Source of the DNA: Desulfurococcales archaeon
GTDB lineage: Archaea > Thermoproteota > Thermoprotei_A > Sulfolobales > Fervidicoccaceae
Assembly (NCBI GenBank): GCA_009904015.1
Contig: WYEQ01000020.1
Location: 1-36,876, forward strand
DNA: 36,876 bases
Reading direction: 5' to 3'
Below, one piece after another: positions 24,423-33,329 of the stretch. The translations under genes were made by a program, and so were the position numbers. Below the pieces are notes generated by a model. The model saw only the letters and a list, made by a program, of their open reading frames with translations, ran no database searches and was not told where the DNA came from. Within the stretch, counting starts at the first letter, position 1; the number at the start of each line of letters is the position of its first letter.

Positions 24423-25497
24423 CGTATTCATCCAGAATTACATCATTCTTTTCAAGGTTATCAAATATTTCAGCTAGGAATGGGTACGAGTTCTTTAGTT
24501 CCTCAATATCAAATTCCCCAGTAGCCAGAAGCACGCTTTTCTCCAGCGGTACTGATGAGAGTAGCTGTGCTCTTTCTTCAGGTGTAGAGCTCATGGCCAT
24601 CCATAACACTACCTTGTGAATATTCATTGCGAATGGAAGCCCTGTTTTTCGTAACTCATTTATATAGCTAGTCTCATGCGATAGTGCCCGAGATAAAGCG
24701 AAACTCGTCATTACTGAGGGTCTAATACCCTCGCCAGTGATAGGGAAAACCGCTCCTATGGCCTCACCAACTGCAAAGACATTCTTAGCTCTAATTGCTT
24801 TATCAATGCGTAAACCGCTAATTACGAGAAAATCTCCTTTTTTAGTAATTGTTCTGCCTGAACAAATCTTTGGATGATTCTTGATGAACTCATCTAAGTA
24901 TTTATTTAGGAATGAGAAGCTTTTGAAAGCCCCTACTCCTACACTAACATGTTTATCTCCCCTGGGGAAAACCCAGGTATAGCCTACGAAGGAACTGTCA
25001 AACCAGAACTCAATCTTATTGTTAGGCCATGAATCTACCTCTAAGACATATTCAATAGCATTTAATTTAAGAGAGCTTTCATTAGCGCCTGTTCTCCCAT
25101 TTGCTAGCACAAGAACATGTTCTTCGCCTTCATTTTGTCTGTACAGCTTTTTGGTATCGTATGGATGCCTAAACTTTACTGTGGCTTTGCTATTATCGAG
25201 CAAATATTTAAGCCAATTAGGCTTATCGATAACGTATCCCCATTCTCCCTTGAACTCTGCGGAGTATAGGAGCTTTTTATTTAGATATAAGTCTATAACG
25301 TCAATGTAGTTCAAAACAAGCTCTTTTGGTATATCGATGAATCTCTCTATCTGTTTAGGTACGCCCCAAGCGCATGGTCTGTTTCCAGGTTTTTGATGCG
25401 ACTCGTAAACCTCTACCTCGAATCCTTGTCTAGATAAATAGTAAGCTAGGGAGGAGCCAGCAGGCCCGGCCCCTACGATGATTATTCTTGGTCTCAA
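24391..25497 (-). CDS. Geranylgeranyl reductase family FAD-dependent oxidoreductase
   Basis: A 368-residue flavoprotein. GAGPAG (8-13) binds the FAD adenosine phosphate, with an acidic end to the second strand (VEVYESH). CAWGVPK and a later FAVGEAIGAVFPITGEGI (near 245-260) are characteristic of the geranylgeranyl reductase family, which saturates the isoprenoid chains of archaeal lipids. The prenyl synthase gene lies 36 bases upstream on the same strand, so they are probably one transcript for membrane lipid synthesis. Other family members act on other polyprenoids, so the exact substrate is inferred from context. Confidence 0.82.
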   Translation of the reverse strand: MRPRIIIVGAGPAGSSLAYYLSRQGFEVEVYESHQKPGNRPCAWGVPKQIERFIDIPKELVLNYIDVIDLYLNKKLLYSAEFKGEWGYVIDKPNWLKYLLDNSKATVKFRHPYDTKKLYRQNEGEEHVLVLANGRTGANESSLKLNAIEYVLEVDSWPNNKIEFWFDSSFVGYTWVFPRGDKHVSVGVGAFKSFSFLNKYLDEFIKNHPKICSGRTITKKGDFLVISGLRIDKAIRAKNVFAVGEAIGAVFPITGEGIRPSVMTSFALSRALSHETSYINELRKTGLPFAMNIHKVVLWMAMSSTPEERAQLLSSVPLEKSVLLATGEFDIEELKNSYPFLAEIFDNLEKNDVILDEYVNQHKELAEM

Positions 25498-25533
25498 GCT
25501 CTTTATACCTCTATGGGTCTGTTCACGTTATAT

Positions 25534-26436
25534 TCATGGAAAATCTAAGCTTAAGCCGGCCTCGCCTAACTGTTTTTGTATAATGTAGTACGGGAGTATA
25601 TTTAGAATCTCTCTTAAGTTCTTGAAAGGTAGCCTCTGTATAGTTAGGTTAAGAGTTCTCAAGTACTGGTTAACAATTGTTTTTACTCTACTGGTAAGCA
25701 TATCCATGTTCATGTTGTCATTATCAACCTTAATCCACCTATGAAATCTTTCGAGTGATATTCTTTCTATTTCTCCCTTGCTCTCTACAAATATAGTATC
25801 TATGTAGTCATCCAGAATCTGATATAAAATTCCTATATTCTTGCCTGCTTCTCTCATTGTTTCCACTATTTCTTCTCTACCAGCGGACAAGGCTCCGAGA
25901 ACAAAGGCTAACTCATACATCCTAGACGTCTTCAGTTCCACGACCTCCATATAATCGGCATCCTCGTAGTATGAATCTAAGATTTCTCCTCTGCTAACAT
26001 CGCTCCATACCGATAGAACTTCACTTACGGCTCTCTCTCCAAGCGGAGTGACCATTTCGACAGCCTTGGGAATTAAAACGTTCGTTATAAGCGTTGTCTT
26101 GCCAATCCCGAGGGCTATCCAAGCCGCATCTCTTCCTCTTCTTTTTATATCCATATCTATTATGTCATCTATCGCTAAGCTAGATGAGTGAACAATCTCA
26201 ATTGCAGTAGCCGCTCTAAGAGCTTTATCTTCATCTCCATTTAATAACTCATTGAGTAGCAGTATAGTCGCTCCCCTAAGCCTTTTCCCACCTTCCAGAA
26301 TATATTCTGCTTCTTCTCTTAAACGAGGATCTATTTCATTTTCTATGAAGCGCTTTATGTTTTTCTCGATTTTTAGCTTGTATTGTTCAAGGCTATTCTC
26401 GATATATGTTAAGCTATCATTTAACAACGTAGACAT
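25534..26436 (-). CDS. Trans-isoprenyl diphosphate synthase (GGPP synthase-like)
   Basis: A 300-residue polyprenyl synthase. The first aspartate-rich motif is DDIID (D90, D91, D94) and the second DDYID (D209, D210, D213), each binding Mg-diphosphate. It condenses isopentenyl diphosphate onto an allylic primer; chain length is set by residues before the first motif (here IVHSSSLAI), which look like a long-chain C20-type enzyme but cannot be read with certainty. It lies just upstream of the GGR-like gene. Start ATG. Confidence 0.9.
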   Translation of the reverse strand: MSTLLNDSLTYIENSLEQYKLKIEKNIKRFIENEIDPRLREEAEYILEGGKRLRGATILLLNELLNGDEDKALRAATAIEIVHSSSLAIDDIIDMDIKRRGRDAAWIALGIGKTTLITNVLIPKAVEMVTPLGERAVSEVLSVWSDVSRGEILDSYYEDADYMEVVELKTSRMYELAFVLGALSAGREEIVETMREAGKNIGILYQILDDYIDTIFVESKGEIERISLERFHRWIKVDNDNMNMDMLTSRVKTIVNQYLRTLNLTIQRLPFKNLREILNILPYYIIQKQLGEAGLSLDFP

Positions 26437-26520
26437 CCCTTATAAGCACACTCTTAATATTCAAGCTTTCCTTTATATTAGAAACTACGATTAATAAATA
26501 AAAATTATGGGAGAAAACAA

Positions 26521-26991
26521 GTGAAAAAACTGGCAAGATGCGATATAAACGACATCCTTGAGGAAATAAAAGGTATTCCAGAGCTTTCTTATCTAGATAA
26601 GGAGAGAATTTCCTTCATAGTGAGCAGGGGATCTATGAGCAACGCGTATGCGAAAATATATGGTTTGCACAGGGAAATACAGGTGGGCTTCGGTATACCA
26701 CCTATCTACGTTATAGAGTTTCTTTGCGAGAAGGTTTCTTCACTCAATATGGATGAAGCGTTCATTATTCTTATCCATGAGCTATTACATATTCCTCCAA
26801 AATTCAGTGGGGGGTTAAGACCACATGGAAAGCATGTTAACAACTTCATTGCTAGGAAGCTTTCTATGAAAATAGCTCACGAAGTGAAAGCCAAGTTCTA
26901 TGAAAGGGTTTCTTTTTGTTGCGATGAGAAAAACCCTAATTTTAGGAGAATTAGCTCGAAAATACACTCTGGAAAAAAGAGTCGATTATAG
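26521..26991 (+). CDS. Putative zinc metallopeptidase (COG4900-like)
   Basis: A 156-residue protein with HELLH (H86, E87, H90), a zinc-protease active site, followed by IPPKFSGGLRPHGKHVN, which supplies a likely third histidine ligand. The HELLHIP...HG pattern matches a small predicted archaeal metallopeptidase family. No signal peptide, so cytoplasmic. Its substrate is unknown. GTG start at 26521. Its last 41 bases overlap the HAD phosphatase gene on the opposite strand. Confidence 0.72.
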   Translation: MKKLARCDINDILEEIKGIPELSYLDKERISFIVSRGSMSNAYAKIYGLHREIQVGFGIPPIYVIEFLCEKVSSLNMDEAFIILIHELLHIPPKFSGGLRPHGKHVNNFIARKLSMKIAHEVKAKFYERVSFCCDEKNPNFRRISSKIHSGKKSRL

Positions 26992-27568
26992 ACAAAACTC
27001 TACGAGCCTCCTCACACTTGAATAGCCCGGTGGTCTTAATAGAGTAGATGCCTAATCCTCGGTAGACCTCTACGTCGTAGTCCGTGTCTCCAATAAACAA
27101 TATTGTTGTTTCTTCTCCGAATATTGTTTTAAGAGTACTCATATGCTCCTTTCCTTTTCTATGCTTCTCTCCATCAAAGCATAGAACCAAGTGAAATCCC
27201 ATTATGGCCGGAGAACTACTAATGCTTTCGCACTCATTGTTTGTTGATAACACTGTTATGATGTTCCTTTTTCTCAGTTCATCCAAAAACCACTCTACGC
27301 ACTCATTGAGTTTAAGTTCACGAAGAAGTCCTTTCTTGAAAATGGTGAATCTTCGCGAAATTTCTTCGGCAATTTTCTTATCTACCCCCATCATTTGTAG
27401 CTGCTCTATGAATGGTCTGCCAGCGCTTTCGAGGTACTTTCTCCTGGCTATTTCCGCATCGAGGCCTAGCGATTCTGTAAGCGCTTTGGCAACCCACTCA
27501 GCGTATATCCCCATAGTGTCAATAACTGTTCCATCGAAATCAAATACAACTATTCCCTTCATCTTCAT
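26951..27568 (-). CDS. HAD-superfamily phosphatase (phosphoglycolate phosphatase-like)
   Basis: A 205-residue haloacid-dehalogenase hydrolase. Motif I FDFDGTVID (D9, D11), motif II LSTNN, and motif IV IGDTDYDVEVYRGLG are all present, with an alpha-helical cap between motifs I and II. Typical substrates are small phosphorylated metabolites such as phosphoglycolate, but no residue seen here fixes the choice. It overlaps the end of the primase gene by 4 bases (ATGA), so the two are co-translated. Confidence 0.82.
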   Translation of the reverse strand: MKMKGIVVFDFDGTVIDTMGIYAEWVAKALTESLGLDAEIARRKYLESAGRPFIEQLQMMGVDKKIAEEISRRFTIFKKGLLRELKLNECVEWFLDELRKRNIITVLSTNNECESISSSPAIMGFHLVLCFDGEKHRKGKEHMSTLKTIFGEETTILFIGDTDYDVEVYRGLGIYSIKTTGLFKCEEARRVLSIIDSFFQSVFSS

Positions 27569-28653
27569 TTTTTCTTCCTCGCGTTAATGATATAATACTG
27601 TAAAGGGTTTTTTACGTTACAGTTAGCTATGCATAGCCCAATCGTCTTCATTTTTTCGCATGAGTAAGGCAAGTACTTCTTTCCTCCTCCCTTTTCGCCT
27701 AGGATATGCTCGACTTGGTAACGCGTTATTTTCTCTTTGAAGTCAGGCAGCCCTCGGAACATATCTATTATTTCTTCCTTATCGACTCCTATGTTTCCAA
27801 GAAAAGCAACGATAGCGAATCGCTGATGATGGCTTAAGTTCTCGCCGTTTTTAAGAGACTCATAAATTCGGGCCATGCATGGAGGAAAAGCATTATACTT
27901 GATGGGCCCGGTAATCGTCGTCGCGCTTCTTTCGATTTTTTTAGGTTCGATTTTTTTGATGGTACCTATAATTTCCAGAACAGATTCTTTTTCCAATAAA
28001 CTCTCTAGGCTCAGAGCTGCCATTAGCGAATCAATCTTGTTTAAAATATATTCATAGAACTTTTCCTCGATTAATCTGGAAATAAAAACTCTGTCATCTA
28101 AAGCTAAGTAGACTTTTCCATCTATTAATACCTGGTTGGTTAACTTGTACTTGGCCTCGCCCCCCAGCCTCTTGGATAATTTGAGGTAATCGTAGAACTC
28201 GAGTACAAGGCTATAGTATTTCTTGACTGGCTCTATTTTCCCTCTAACAGCTTTCTCCTCGATAAAAACGACGTGAGGAGCATTAGCTTCCTTCAAGCCT
28301 ATTCCAACCAGGTTTGCAATTGTTATCAATTCTCTGTTATTTAGTCTCAAGAGGCCTGGGGAATACCTCTTTGCTAAGTAAACAGCAACTTTGGCAGAAA
28401 AACTAGGATTATTGAGAATCGAAGCAAGAATCATGAGAGAATATGTAAGCACTATTTCATCCGTTCTTGAAATGTTGCTGGCTAACTTTTTTTCTCCCGT
28501 AAAGACCTCCTCTATGGCTTTCTCTACGAAATCTTTGTAATAATCGAACAAATCTGCTAAACTATTTATGTGATGCAGGCCCTCGACTCCTCTTAAATAG
28601 TTAAGTGGATCGTCTATGAGAAACGGAAATCTTGAGATAGGGGCTGATAACAT
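27565..28653 (-). CDS. priL: DNA primase large subunit
   Basis: A 362-residue subunit of the archaeal/eukaryotic-type primase; it stabilises and guides the catalytic PriS subunit. The C-terminal 4Fe-4S cysteines are visible: FPPC (near 263), then SC, LC and NC in the last 35 residues (YSCEKMKTIGLCIANC). Between them lies the conserved FLGNIG/ERE-type region (HHQRFAIVAFLGNIG). The frame is open to a TTG at 28758, but ATG 28653 matches the family's N-terminus better and has a GATAGGT site; the extra 35 residues look non-conserved. PriS is not in the window. Confidence 0.87.
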   Translation of the reverse strand: MLSAPISRFPFLIDDPLNYLRGVEGLHHINSLADLFDYYKDFVEKAIEEVFTGEKKLASNISRTDEIVLTYSLMILASILNNPSFSAKVAVYLAKRYSPGLLRLNNRELITIANLVGIGLKEANAPHVVFIEEKAVRGKIEPVKKYYSLVLEFYDYLKLSKRLGGEAKYKLTNQVLIDGKVYLALDDRVFISRLIEEKFYEYILNKIDSLMAALSLESLLEKESVLEIIGTIKKIEPKKIERSATTITGPIKYNAFPPCMARIYESLKNGENLSHHQRFAIVAFLGNIGVDKEEIIDMFRGLPDFKEKITRYQVEHILGEKGGGKKYLPYSCEKMKTIGLCIANCNVKNPLQYYIINARKKK

Positions 28654-28777
28654 TTTAAGACCTATCCATATTCCTTCTCTTCCTAGAATTAATAACGTTG
28701 TCGTTGTAGTTCGAAAATGCTTGGGAGAAAAAACATGTGGGAGTTTTTGACGATTCAACCACTATATTATGGTTTTA

Positions 28778-29617
28778 TTACTTAGTTATAAGTGATGGAT
28801 AGAAGTATTTCTTCTTGTATAATTTTTTCTTCTCGTCCCATTCATAAAGTATTTTTACTGCTTCGTTTGCAACCCTAATAGCCTTATCGATACCGCTACC
28901 AGGCATAAACTCGTTTGTTATTTTATTAGCAATGACAGCGCATACTGTCCCTGCTCTGGCGCCGTAGATGCTGGATAACGTGAATATGGTCGAGCTCTCC
29001 ATCTCGAAGTTGAGAACCCCCGCCCTCCTAAGGTCCTCATACAGGTTCTGCGACCATGATTGAGTATAGTTTTTATATCCAGGACGACCCTGTCCTAAGT
29101 AGAAGCTGTCTGTACTAGCTGTTACGCCCAGCCAGTAATTATAGCCAAGGGACTCAGCTGCTTCTACTAGTGCATTTATTACCTCATAATGTGCGTGTGC
29201 AGGGTACTCCGGGATAATGTACTGTTTAGATGTGCCATCCAGCCGGACTGCTGCAACAGTGATGACGATATCCCCAACAGGTATTTCCGGCTGTATAGCG
29301 CCGGTGGTGCCCACTCTAATGAAGGTATCAGCGCCTGCTCTTAGAAGCTCCTCTACGGCTATAGCGGTGCTAGGTCCACCTATACCAGTTGATGTAACGC
29401 TAATGGGAACACCTTTGTATTTACCTGTATAAGTAGTGAATTCTCTATGCTTAGCTATCAATCTGGCTTCATCCCAGGTTTTTGCGATCAAATCGCTGCG
29501 AGCGGGGTCTCCGGGGAGAAGCACGTATCTTGAAACCTCGCCGGGCGCAACCATTATGTGGTAAAATTTTCCTTCGACTGTTGGTCTATCAGCACTCGAC
29601 GACATAAAAACGGTCAC
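28778..29617 (-). CDS. udp: Uridine phosphorylase
   Basis: A 279-residue hexameric-type nucleoside phosphorylase that splits uridine into uracil and ribose-1-phosphate. VLLPGDPARSD (near 33-43) is the phosphate-binding loop, FIRVGTTGA (near 98) the second, and NFEMESST (near 200) contacts ribose, as in the NP-I family. The start is ATG 29617 or the in-frame ATG at 29605; a TATA element ATTTTTATATAT (29656-29667) lies 40-50 bases upstream. It complements the nucleoside importer and AMP phosphorylase in this window. Confidence 0.92.
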   Translation of the reverse strand: MTVFMSSSADRPTVEGKFYHIMVAPGEVSRYVLLPGDPARSDLIAKTWDEARLIAKHREFTTYTGKYKGVPISVTSTGIGGPSTAIAVEELLRAGADTFIRVGTTGAIQPEIPVGDIVITVAAVRLDGTSKQYIIPEYPAHAHYEVINALVEAAESLGYNYWLGVTASTDSFYLGQGRPGYKNYTQSWSQNLYEDLRRAGVLNFEMESSTIFTLSSIYGARAGTVCAVIANKITNEFMPGSGIDKAIRVANEAVKILYEWDEKKKLYKKKYFYPSLITK

Positions 29618-29744
29618 CCATGGTCATTTTTCGCTTAATGATTTTATAATTTTTCATATATAAAAATTATATCTTAAGACTGTATTTCGTAATCAATAGC
29701 AGTTAACTATATTTATGGGAATAATAAAGCTAGGCTACCTAGTA

Positions 29745-30053
29745 TTATGGTATTATATGGAGGATTTCGAATTTACCAAATATTGAGTAGTGAATCTTGA
29801 TTTCAATAATGTCTCTTTTTGAAACACCTATATCTATTTGAAAGTTCTCCGAGGGAGCCAGCTCCTTCTTAACGACGATGACATCTCTTATTCTTTTTTT
29901 GAGGTAGGAAGATTCTGTAATGAGAGAAGTTACGTGAGCTGAAAACCAAACCTCGATGCTCCATATCATGATTTTCTGGTTAGATATGTTTGTTAGGGTT
30001 AGTTCTCCTTTGTCTGTTACTTCATAGCTTAGCGGTACTTTCTCTGTTAACAT
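29745..30053 (-). CDS. Small beta-rich protein of unknown function
   Basis: A 102-residue protein, alternating polar and hydrophobic residues (LTLTNISNQK, IMIWSIEVWFSA, DVIVVKKELAP, IDIGVSKRD, IEIKIHY), so probably a beta-sandwich of the Ig/arrestin kind. No signal peptide or cysteine. I do not recognise a family. It lies between uridine phosphorylase and AMP phosphorylase on the same strand but has its own TATA box (30088-30095), with a palindrome over the start codon, which suggests separate regulation. Confidence 0.6.
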   Translation of the reverse strand: MLTEKVPLSYEVTDKGELTLTNISNQKIMIWSIEVWFSAHVTSLITESSYLKKRIRDVIVVKKELAPSENFQIDIGVSKRDIIEIKIHYSIFGKFEILHIIP

Positions 30054-30066
30054 AGATTCATCTATG
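30051..30066. promoter_or_regulatory. Palindrome over the start of the small beta-rich gene, candidate operator
   Basis: CATAGAT-TC-ATCTATG is a perfect 7-bp inverted repeat. Its left end is the start codon of the 102-residue gene on the minus strand, and the predicted transcription start from the TATA box at 30088-30095 falls at its right end. Site and position suit a repressor, but a repeat this size could be chance. Confidence 0.3.
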
Positions 30067-30122
30067 ATATTAATTACAACTGATTACATATAAATCTTAG
30101 TTATAACTCGGGAGCCGCTTAA

Positions 30123-31655
30123 TCATGGAATTGATTTAAGTACCATATGACCTATTTCGAATACTGCTAAACTTTCCCCAAGTTCTCTTGCTTTATTTAG
30201 ATTGTTTGCCGATGAGCTATATATAGTAAGTAATGGATCGCCTTGATTAACTCTATATCCTATTTTAGCGTGAAGCATTACGCCGGCTTTTTTATCGAAA
30301 GGAGCTCCAGCAGCACGGGCAATTATATTCACAGCATTATTATTTATCTTTGTTACTGCTCCTGAAAATGGTGCTTTTATAGTGTAGGAGAACTCCGCTA
30401 GCGATATATCTTCGGGCTTTACCTCCGGGTTACCGCCCTGAAACTCTATCATTTTTCTGAAGACCAACTCTGGTTTCCCTGACTCAAACATGCTTTTCGC
30501 TAAATTCAGGCCTTCCCCATAGTTCGCCTTCCTAGATAGTTCCAGTAAAGCTGCAACAATGGAAAGTGCTTTGTGAACAAGGCTGGGTGGCCCGCTTCTT
30601 TTCATCAAGGTTTCAAGTGCTTCTCTGGCCTCTAGCGCAGGACCAACAGTAAAGCCTATTGGTTCTCCTCCAAAGGTTATTAGAACCTTGGAGGATATTT
30701 TTAATTTATTGGTGACCATAAGAAATCTGGAAGCAAGCCTCTCAGCCTCGTTAATTGTTGAAACCTTTGCTCCCTCGCCTGTCGGGATATCGATAACCAA
30801 ACCAGAAACCCCCATGGCTACCTTTTTTGATAGAATACTAGCTATCATCTGTGATTCAGGGTCTATTCTCAGCTTCCTCTCAGTTCTAACAAAGATATCA
30901 TCAGCCGGAGAAAGATTGAGCCTTCCCGTCCACGCAAGGGTCCCTCCCACTTTTACTAACGCTTCTTTTATTTCGTCCGCTGTTAAATCAACCCTCGCGA
31001 GCACCTCCATTGTATCCGCGGTTCCGCTTGGACTAACGATTGCTCTACTACTTGTTTTTGGTATTTTGATGCCGAAGGCAATTGCTGTTGGGACAGCCAC
31101 TAGTGCAACCTTGCTGTTACCGGGAACTCCCCCTATGCTGTGCTCATCGTATACTGGGTAGGGATGAGATAGAACAGTTCCCTGAGTAGCCATTTCAAGG
31201 GTTAAATAATATAATTCATCATCATCCATTCCCACCGCTTCTTGGGCTGATAGAAACGCAGCTATACCAGCTTCGTCTAAAGCACCATTAACCACATCTC
31301 TTATTAGTTTCGAGATTTCTTCTCGACTTAGCTTTTTTCCCTTAAGCTTGTTTCTAATAATTTCTATGGACTCAGATACGTTTACAGGCGTAGCGTTTAC
31401 GTTATCTCCATCTTTGAGGCCCAGAGCCTGCGCGATATCCCTTGGAATCCCTATTTCGTCTTTATTCACAAAGCCCTTTCCGGAGATTATAACCCCGAAG
31501 TAATAAGCTTTGAGGTTATCAAGTCTAATCATAAGCCTTGATTCCAAAGTAGCTCCTATTTTCTTAGCTGTTTCTTCGTTTATTACGCATAGATTCTCTT
31601 GAGCACTGAAATCAAGAGTTCTTACAGTTAATCTTGGACTAGAGGTCAACGGCAC
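30123..31655 (-). CDS. deoA: AMP phosphorylase (thymidine phosphorylase family)
   Basis: A 510-residue enzyme, the length of archaeal AMP phosphorylases and longer than bacterial pyrimidine phosphorylases owing to an N-terminal domain (about 1-85). The phosphate and nucleoside sites are visible: DEHSIGGVPGNSKVAL and KTSSRAIVSPSGTADTMEV (around 165-220). By family it converts AMP to adenine and ribose 1,5-bisphosphate, the entry to the archaeal nucleotide-salvage route through R15P isomerase and RuBisCO III; those genes are not in this window. Confidence 0.93.
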   Translation of the reverse strand: MPLTSSPRLTVRTLDFSAQENLCVINEETAKKIGATLESRLMIRLDNLKAYYFGVIISGKGFVNKDEIGIPRDIAQALGLKDGDNVNATPVNVSESIEIIRNKLKGKKLSREEISKLIRDVVNGALDEAGIAAFLSAQEAVGMDDDELYYLTLEMATQGTVLSHPYPVYDEHSIGGVPGNSKVALVAVPTAIAFGIKIPKTSSRAIVSPSGTADTMEVLARVDLTADEIKEALVKVGGTLAWTGRLNLSPADDIFVRTERKLRIDPESQMIASILSKKVAMGVSGLVIDIPTGEGAKVSTINEAERLASRFLMVTNKLKISSKVLITFGGEPIGFTVGPALEAREALETLMKRSGPPSLVHKALSIVAALLELSRKANYGEGLNLAKSMFESGKPELVFRKMIEFQGGNPEVKPEDISLAEFSYTIKAPFSGAVTKINNNAVNIIARAAGAPFDKKAGVMLHAKIGYRVNQGDPLLTIYSSSANNLNKARELGESLAVFEIGHMVLKSIP

Positions 31656-31688
31656 ATCCTCTGGTTTAATTAATAACGCTATTCCTAT

Positions 31689-32387
31689 TTACTTTTGTTG
31701 TTGTTTGTGCATCCTGTACTCGTTATCTATGGCTTCATATAAAGCTCTTAGTGGTTCAAGCTTTTTCGTGAGCACTAACTCAAGGATTTTTTCATAATGC
31801 CTTTTTGTTTCGTCCAGCAGAATTTGTACGTCTTTGCTAGATGCAATCTCCGTCTCCTCGCCCTCGCCTACTCCGGGGCACTTCAAATCAAGCTTAAGTT
31901 CTTCGCTTAATCCCCCTAGCTGTGCTGGGTATACTCTGCATTTGTAAGGCCTAGCATCATATATCCTGCAGTATGTTTCTCCGTTTTGATTAAATCCGAG
32001 AAAAACACATCTACCCCACTGGTCGCTTCCAAGGGTGATGTAGGGAATCACATCGGCAATAACCACGTTCATGAACTGTTCGAGAACAGCCCTTGGATGA
32101 ACACCTAATTTCTTGGAAATCCTAATCAGGTCATAAATAGTTATTGTTACGTTCGGCCCCGTTCCACAACAGACATCGCATCTAATGCATCTAAACTTGA
32201 TTCTCGTCCCGGGCTTATAGTACGCTTTATCCATGCTTAATCGAGTTCTAAATGAATAGCTAATAGATTTTATAGTTTCTTCCAGCTCTAAGTTCTTTTT
32301 TATACATGTAAGACGAAGCTTTAAGTTACAGTGGAAGGTTTGTTGCCCAACGACCCAGTTTATATCTTTTATTATGGAGTTAAACAT
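31689..32387 (-). CDS. YkgJ-family cysteine-cluster protein
   Basis: A 232-residue protein. CIRCDVCCG (near 65-73) is the CxxCxxCC core of the YkgJ family, with further cysteines at CVFLG, YCRIYDARPYKCRVYP and KCPG; these probably bind an Fe-S cluster or zinc. The family's function is unknown. The first ~50 residues are basic and poorly conserved, and ATG 32234 (MDKAYYKPG) is an alternative start. It is divergent from the Mrp-like ATPase gene, itself an Fe-S protein family, which may be relevant. Confidence 0.8.
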   Translation of the reverse strand: MFNSIIKDINWVVGQQTFHCNLKLRLTCIKKNLELEETIKSISYSFRTRLSMDKAYYKPGTRIKFRCIRCDVCCGTGPNVTITIYDLIRISKKLGVHPRAVLEQFMNVVIADVIPYITLGSDQWGRCVFLGFNQNGETYCRIYDARPYKCRVYPAQLGGLSEELKLDLKCPGVGEGEETEIASSKDVQILLDETKRHYEKILELVLTKKLEPLRALYEAIDNEYRMHKQQQK

Positions 32388-32450
32388 ATAGTGCTATATA
32401 TCCTCTACGTTTTTAATGATGAGGCATCCTACGTTTATGAATGGTGATGT

Positions 32451-33317
32451 TTGACGAGTGGATTAAGATTAACAGGCCCTCCCGAAAGAAAAGCAGGCAA
32501 AACCCCCAGCAGTTACGATGAATACTTGAGAAAAGCTGTAGAAAACGCATCTGCAGTTCATAGTCATCTCATGGTTTTCAGCGGCAAAGGAGGAGTTGGG
32601 AAAAGCTTTCTATCAGCATCCATATCTTATTTCCTATCGCGCAGAGGTCTGAGAGTCCTGTTATACGATGCCGATGAGACCGGATCCTCGATACCCTTTC
32701 TACTAGGAGCTTTGGACGCTGAAGTCCTAGTTTCGCAAAGAACAGGGAGGATCCTCCCTCCATCGAAATTCAGTAGCTACTATTTCCTGAGCATTGAGCA
32801 TCTTCTCCCAGAACCTAGAGTACCGCTTCTATGGGAGGGAGCTTTAAGAACCAGGTTCTTAATAGAGACCTTATCTCTATTGCCACTCGAGAACTTCGAT
32901 GTAGTCGTATACGACCTTCCGCCCGGAACCGGCGATGAATTAATAACGCTTTCCCAAATTCTACCATCGAAGAAGGGCCTTGTGATATCCTCGCCTGGCA
33001 GGTTAGCCGAGCGTGTTGTTAGGAAAGCAATAGTTTTTGCCATGAAGTTCGGGGTCGAAGTAATAGGATTGATTGAAAACATGTCATATTACAAGTGTCC
33101 TAACGGAAATATCATTAGCTTATTTGGAGAGAGCAGTCTTGATAAACTGATGAGGGATTATGGCATCAAGTATGGCTCCCGGTTGCCCTTCGAAACGGGT
33201 ATAAGAGAAGCTATTGATAAAGGAAAACTAATCGAGGTACTGGAGGAGAAAAATGAGCTAACCTTGAAGCTAGGGGAAATAACGGATTACATATACAGCG
33301 TGTTGACACAGAGATAA
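32451..33317 (+). CDS. Mrp/Nbp35-like P-loop ATPase (Fe-S carrier family), lacking the second scaffold cysteine
   Basis: A 288-residue deviant-Walker ATPase. FSGKGGVGKS (near 43-52) is the Walker A with the signature lysine, YDADETGSS the switch I aspartate, and VVYDLPPGTGDE the Mrp-type switch II. Mrp/Nbp35 proteins bind a bridging Fe-S cluster through a CxxC near residue 210; here the site reads YYKCPNGN, a single cysteine, the only one in the protein. So cluster binding would differ or be lost. TTG at 32451 is chosen because GGTGAT precedes it. Divergent from YkgJ. Confidence 0.85.
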   Translation: MTSGLRLTGPPERKAGKTPSSYDEYLRKAVENASAVHSHLMVFSGKGGVGKSFLSASISYFLSRRGLRVLLYDADETGSSIPFLLGALDAEVLVSQRTGRILPPSKFSSYYFLSIEHLLPEPRVPLLWEGALRTRFLIETLSLLPLENFDVVVYDLPPGTGDELITLSQILPSKKGLVISSPGRLAERVVRKAIVFAMKFGVEVIGLIENMSYYKCPNGNIISLFGESSLDKLMRDYGIKYGSRLPFETGIREAIDKGKLIEVLEEKNELTLKLGEITDYIYSVLTQR

Positions 33318-33329
33318 GATATTATTTGT

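Noticed and set aside
30688-31161. 157-codon open frame opposite AMP phosphorylase
   Set aside because: It lies fully antisense to conserved phosphorylase motifs, and its composition is the complement of that gene; treated as a shadow.
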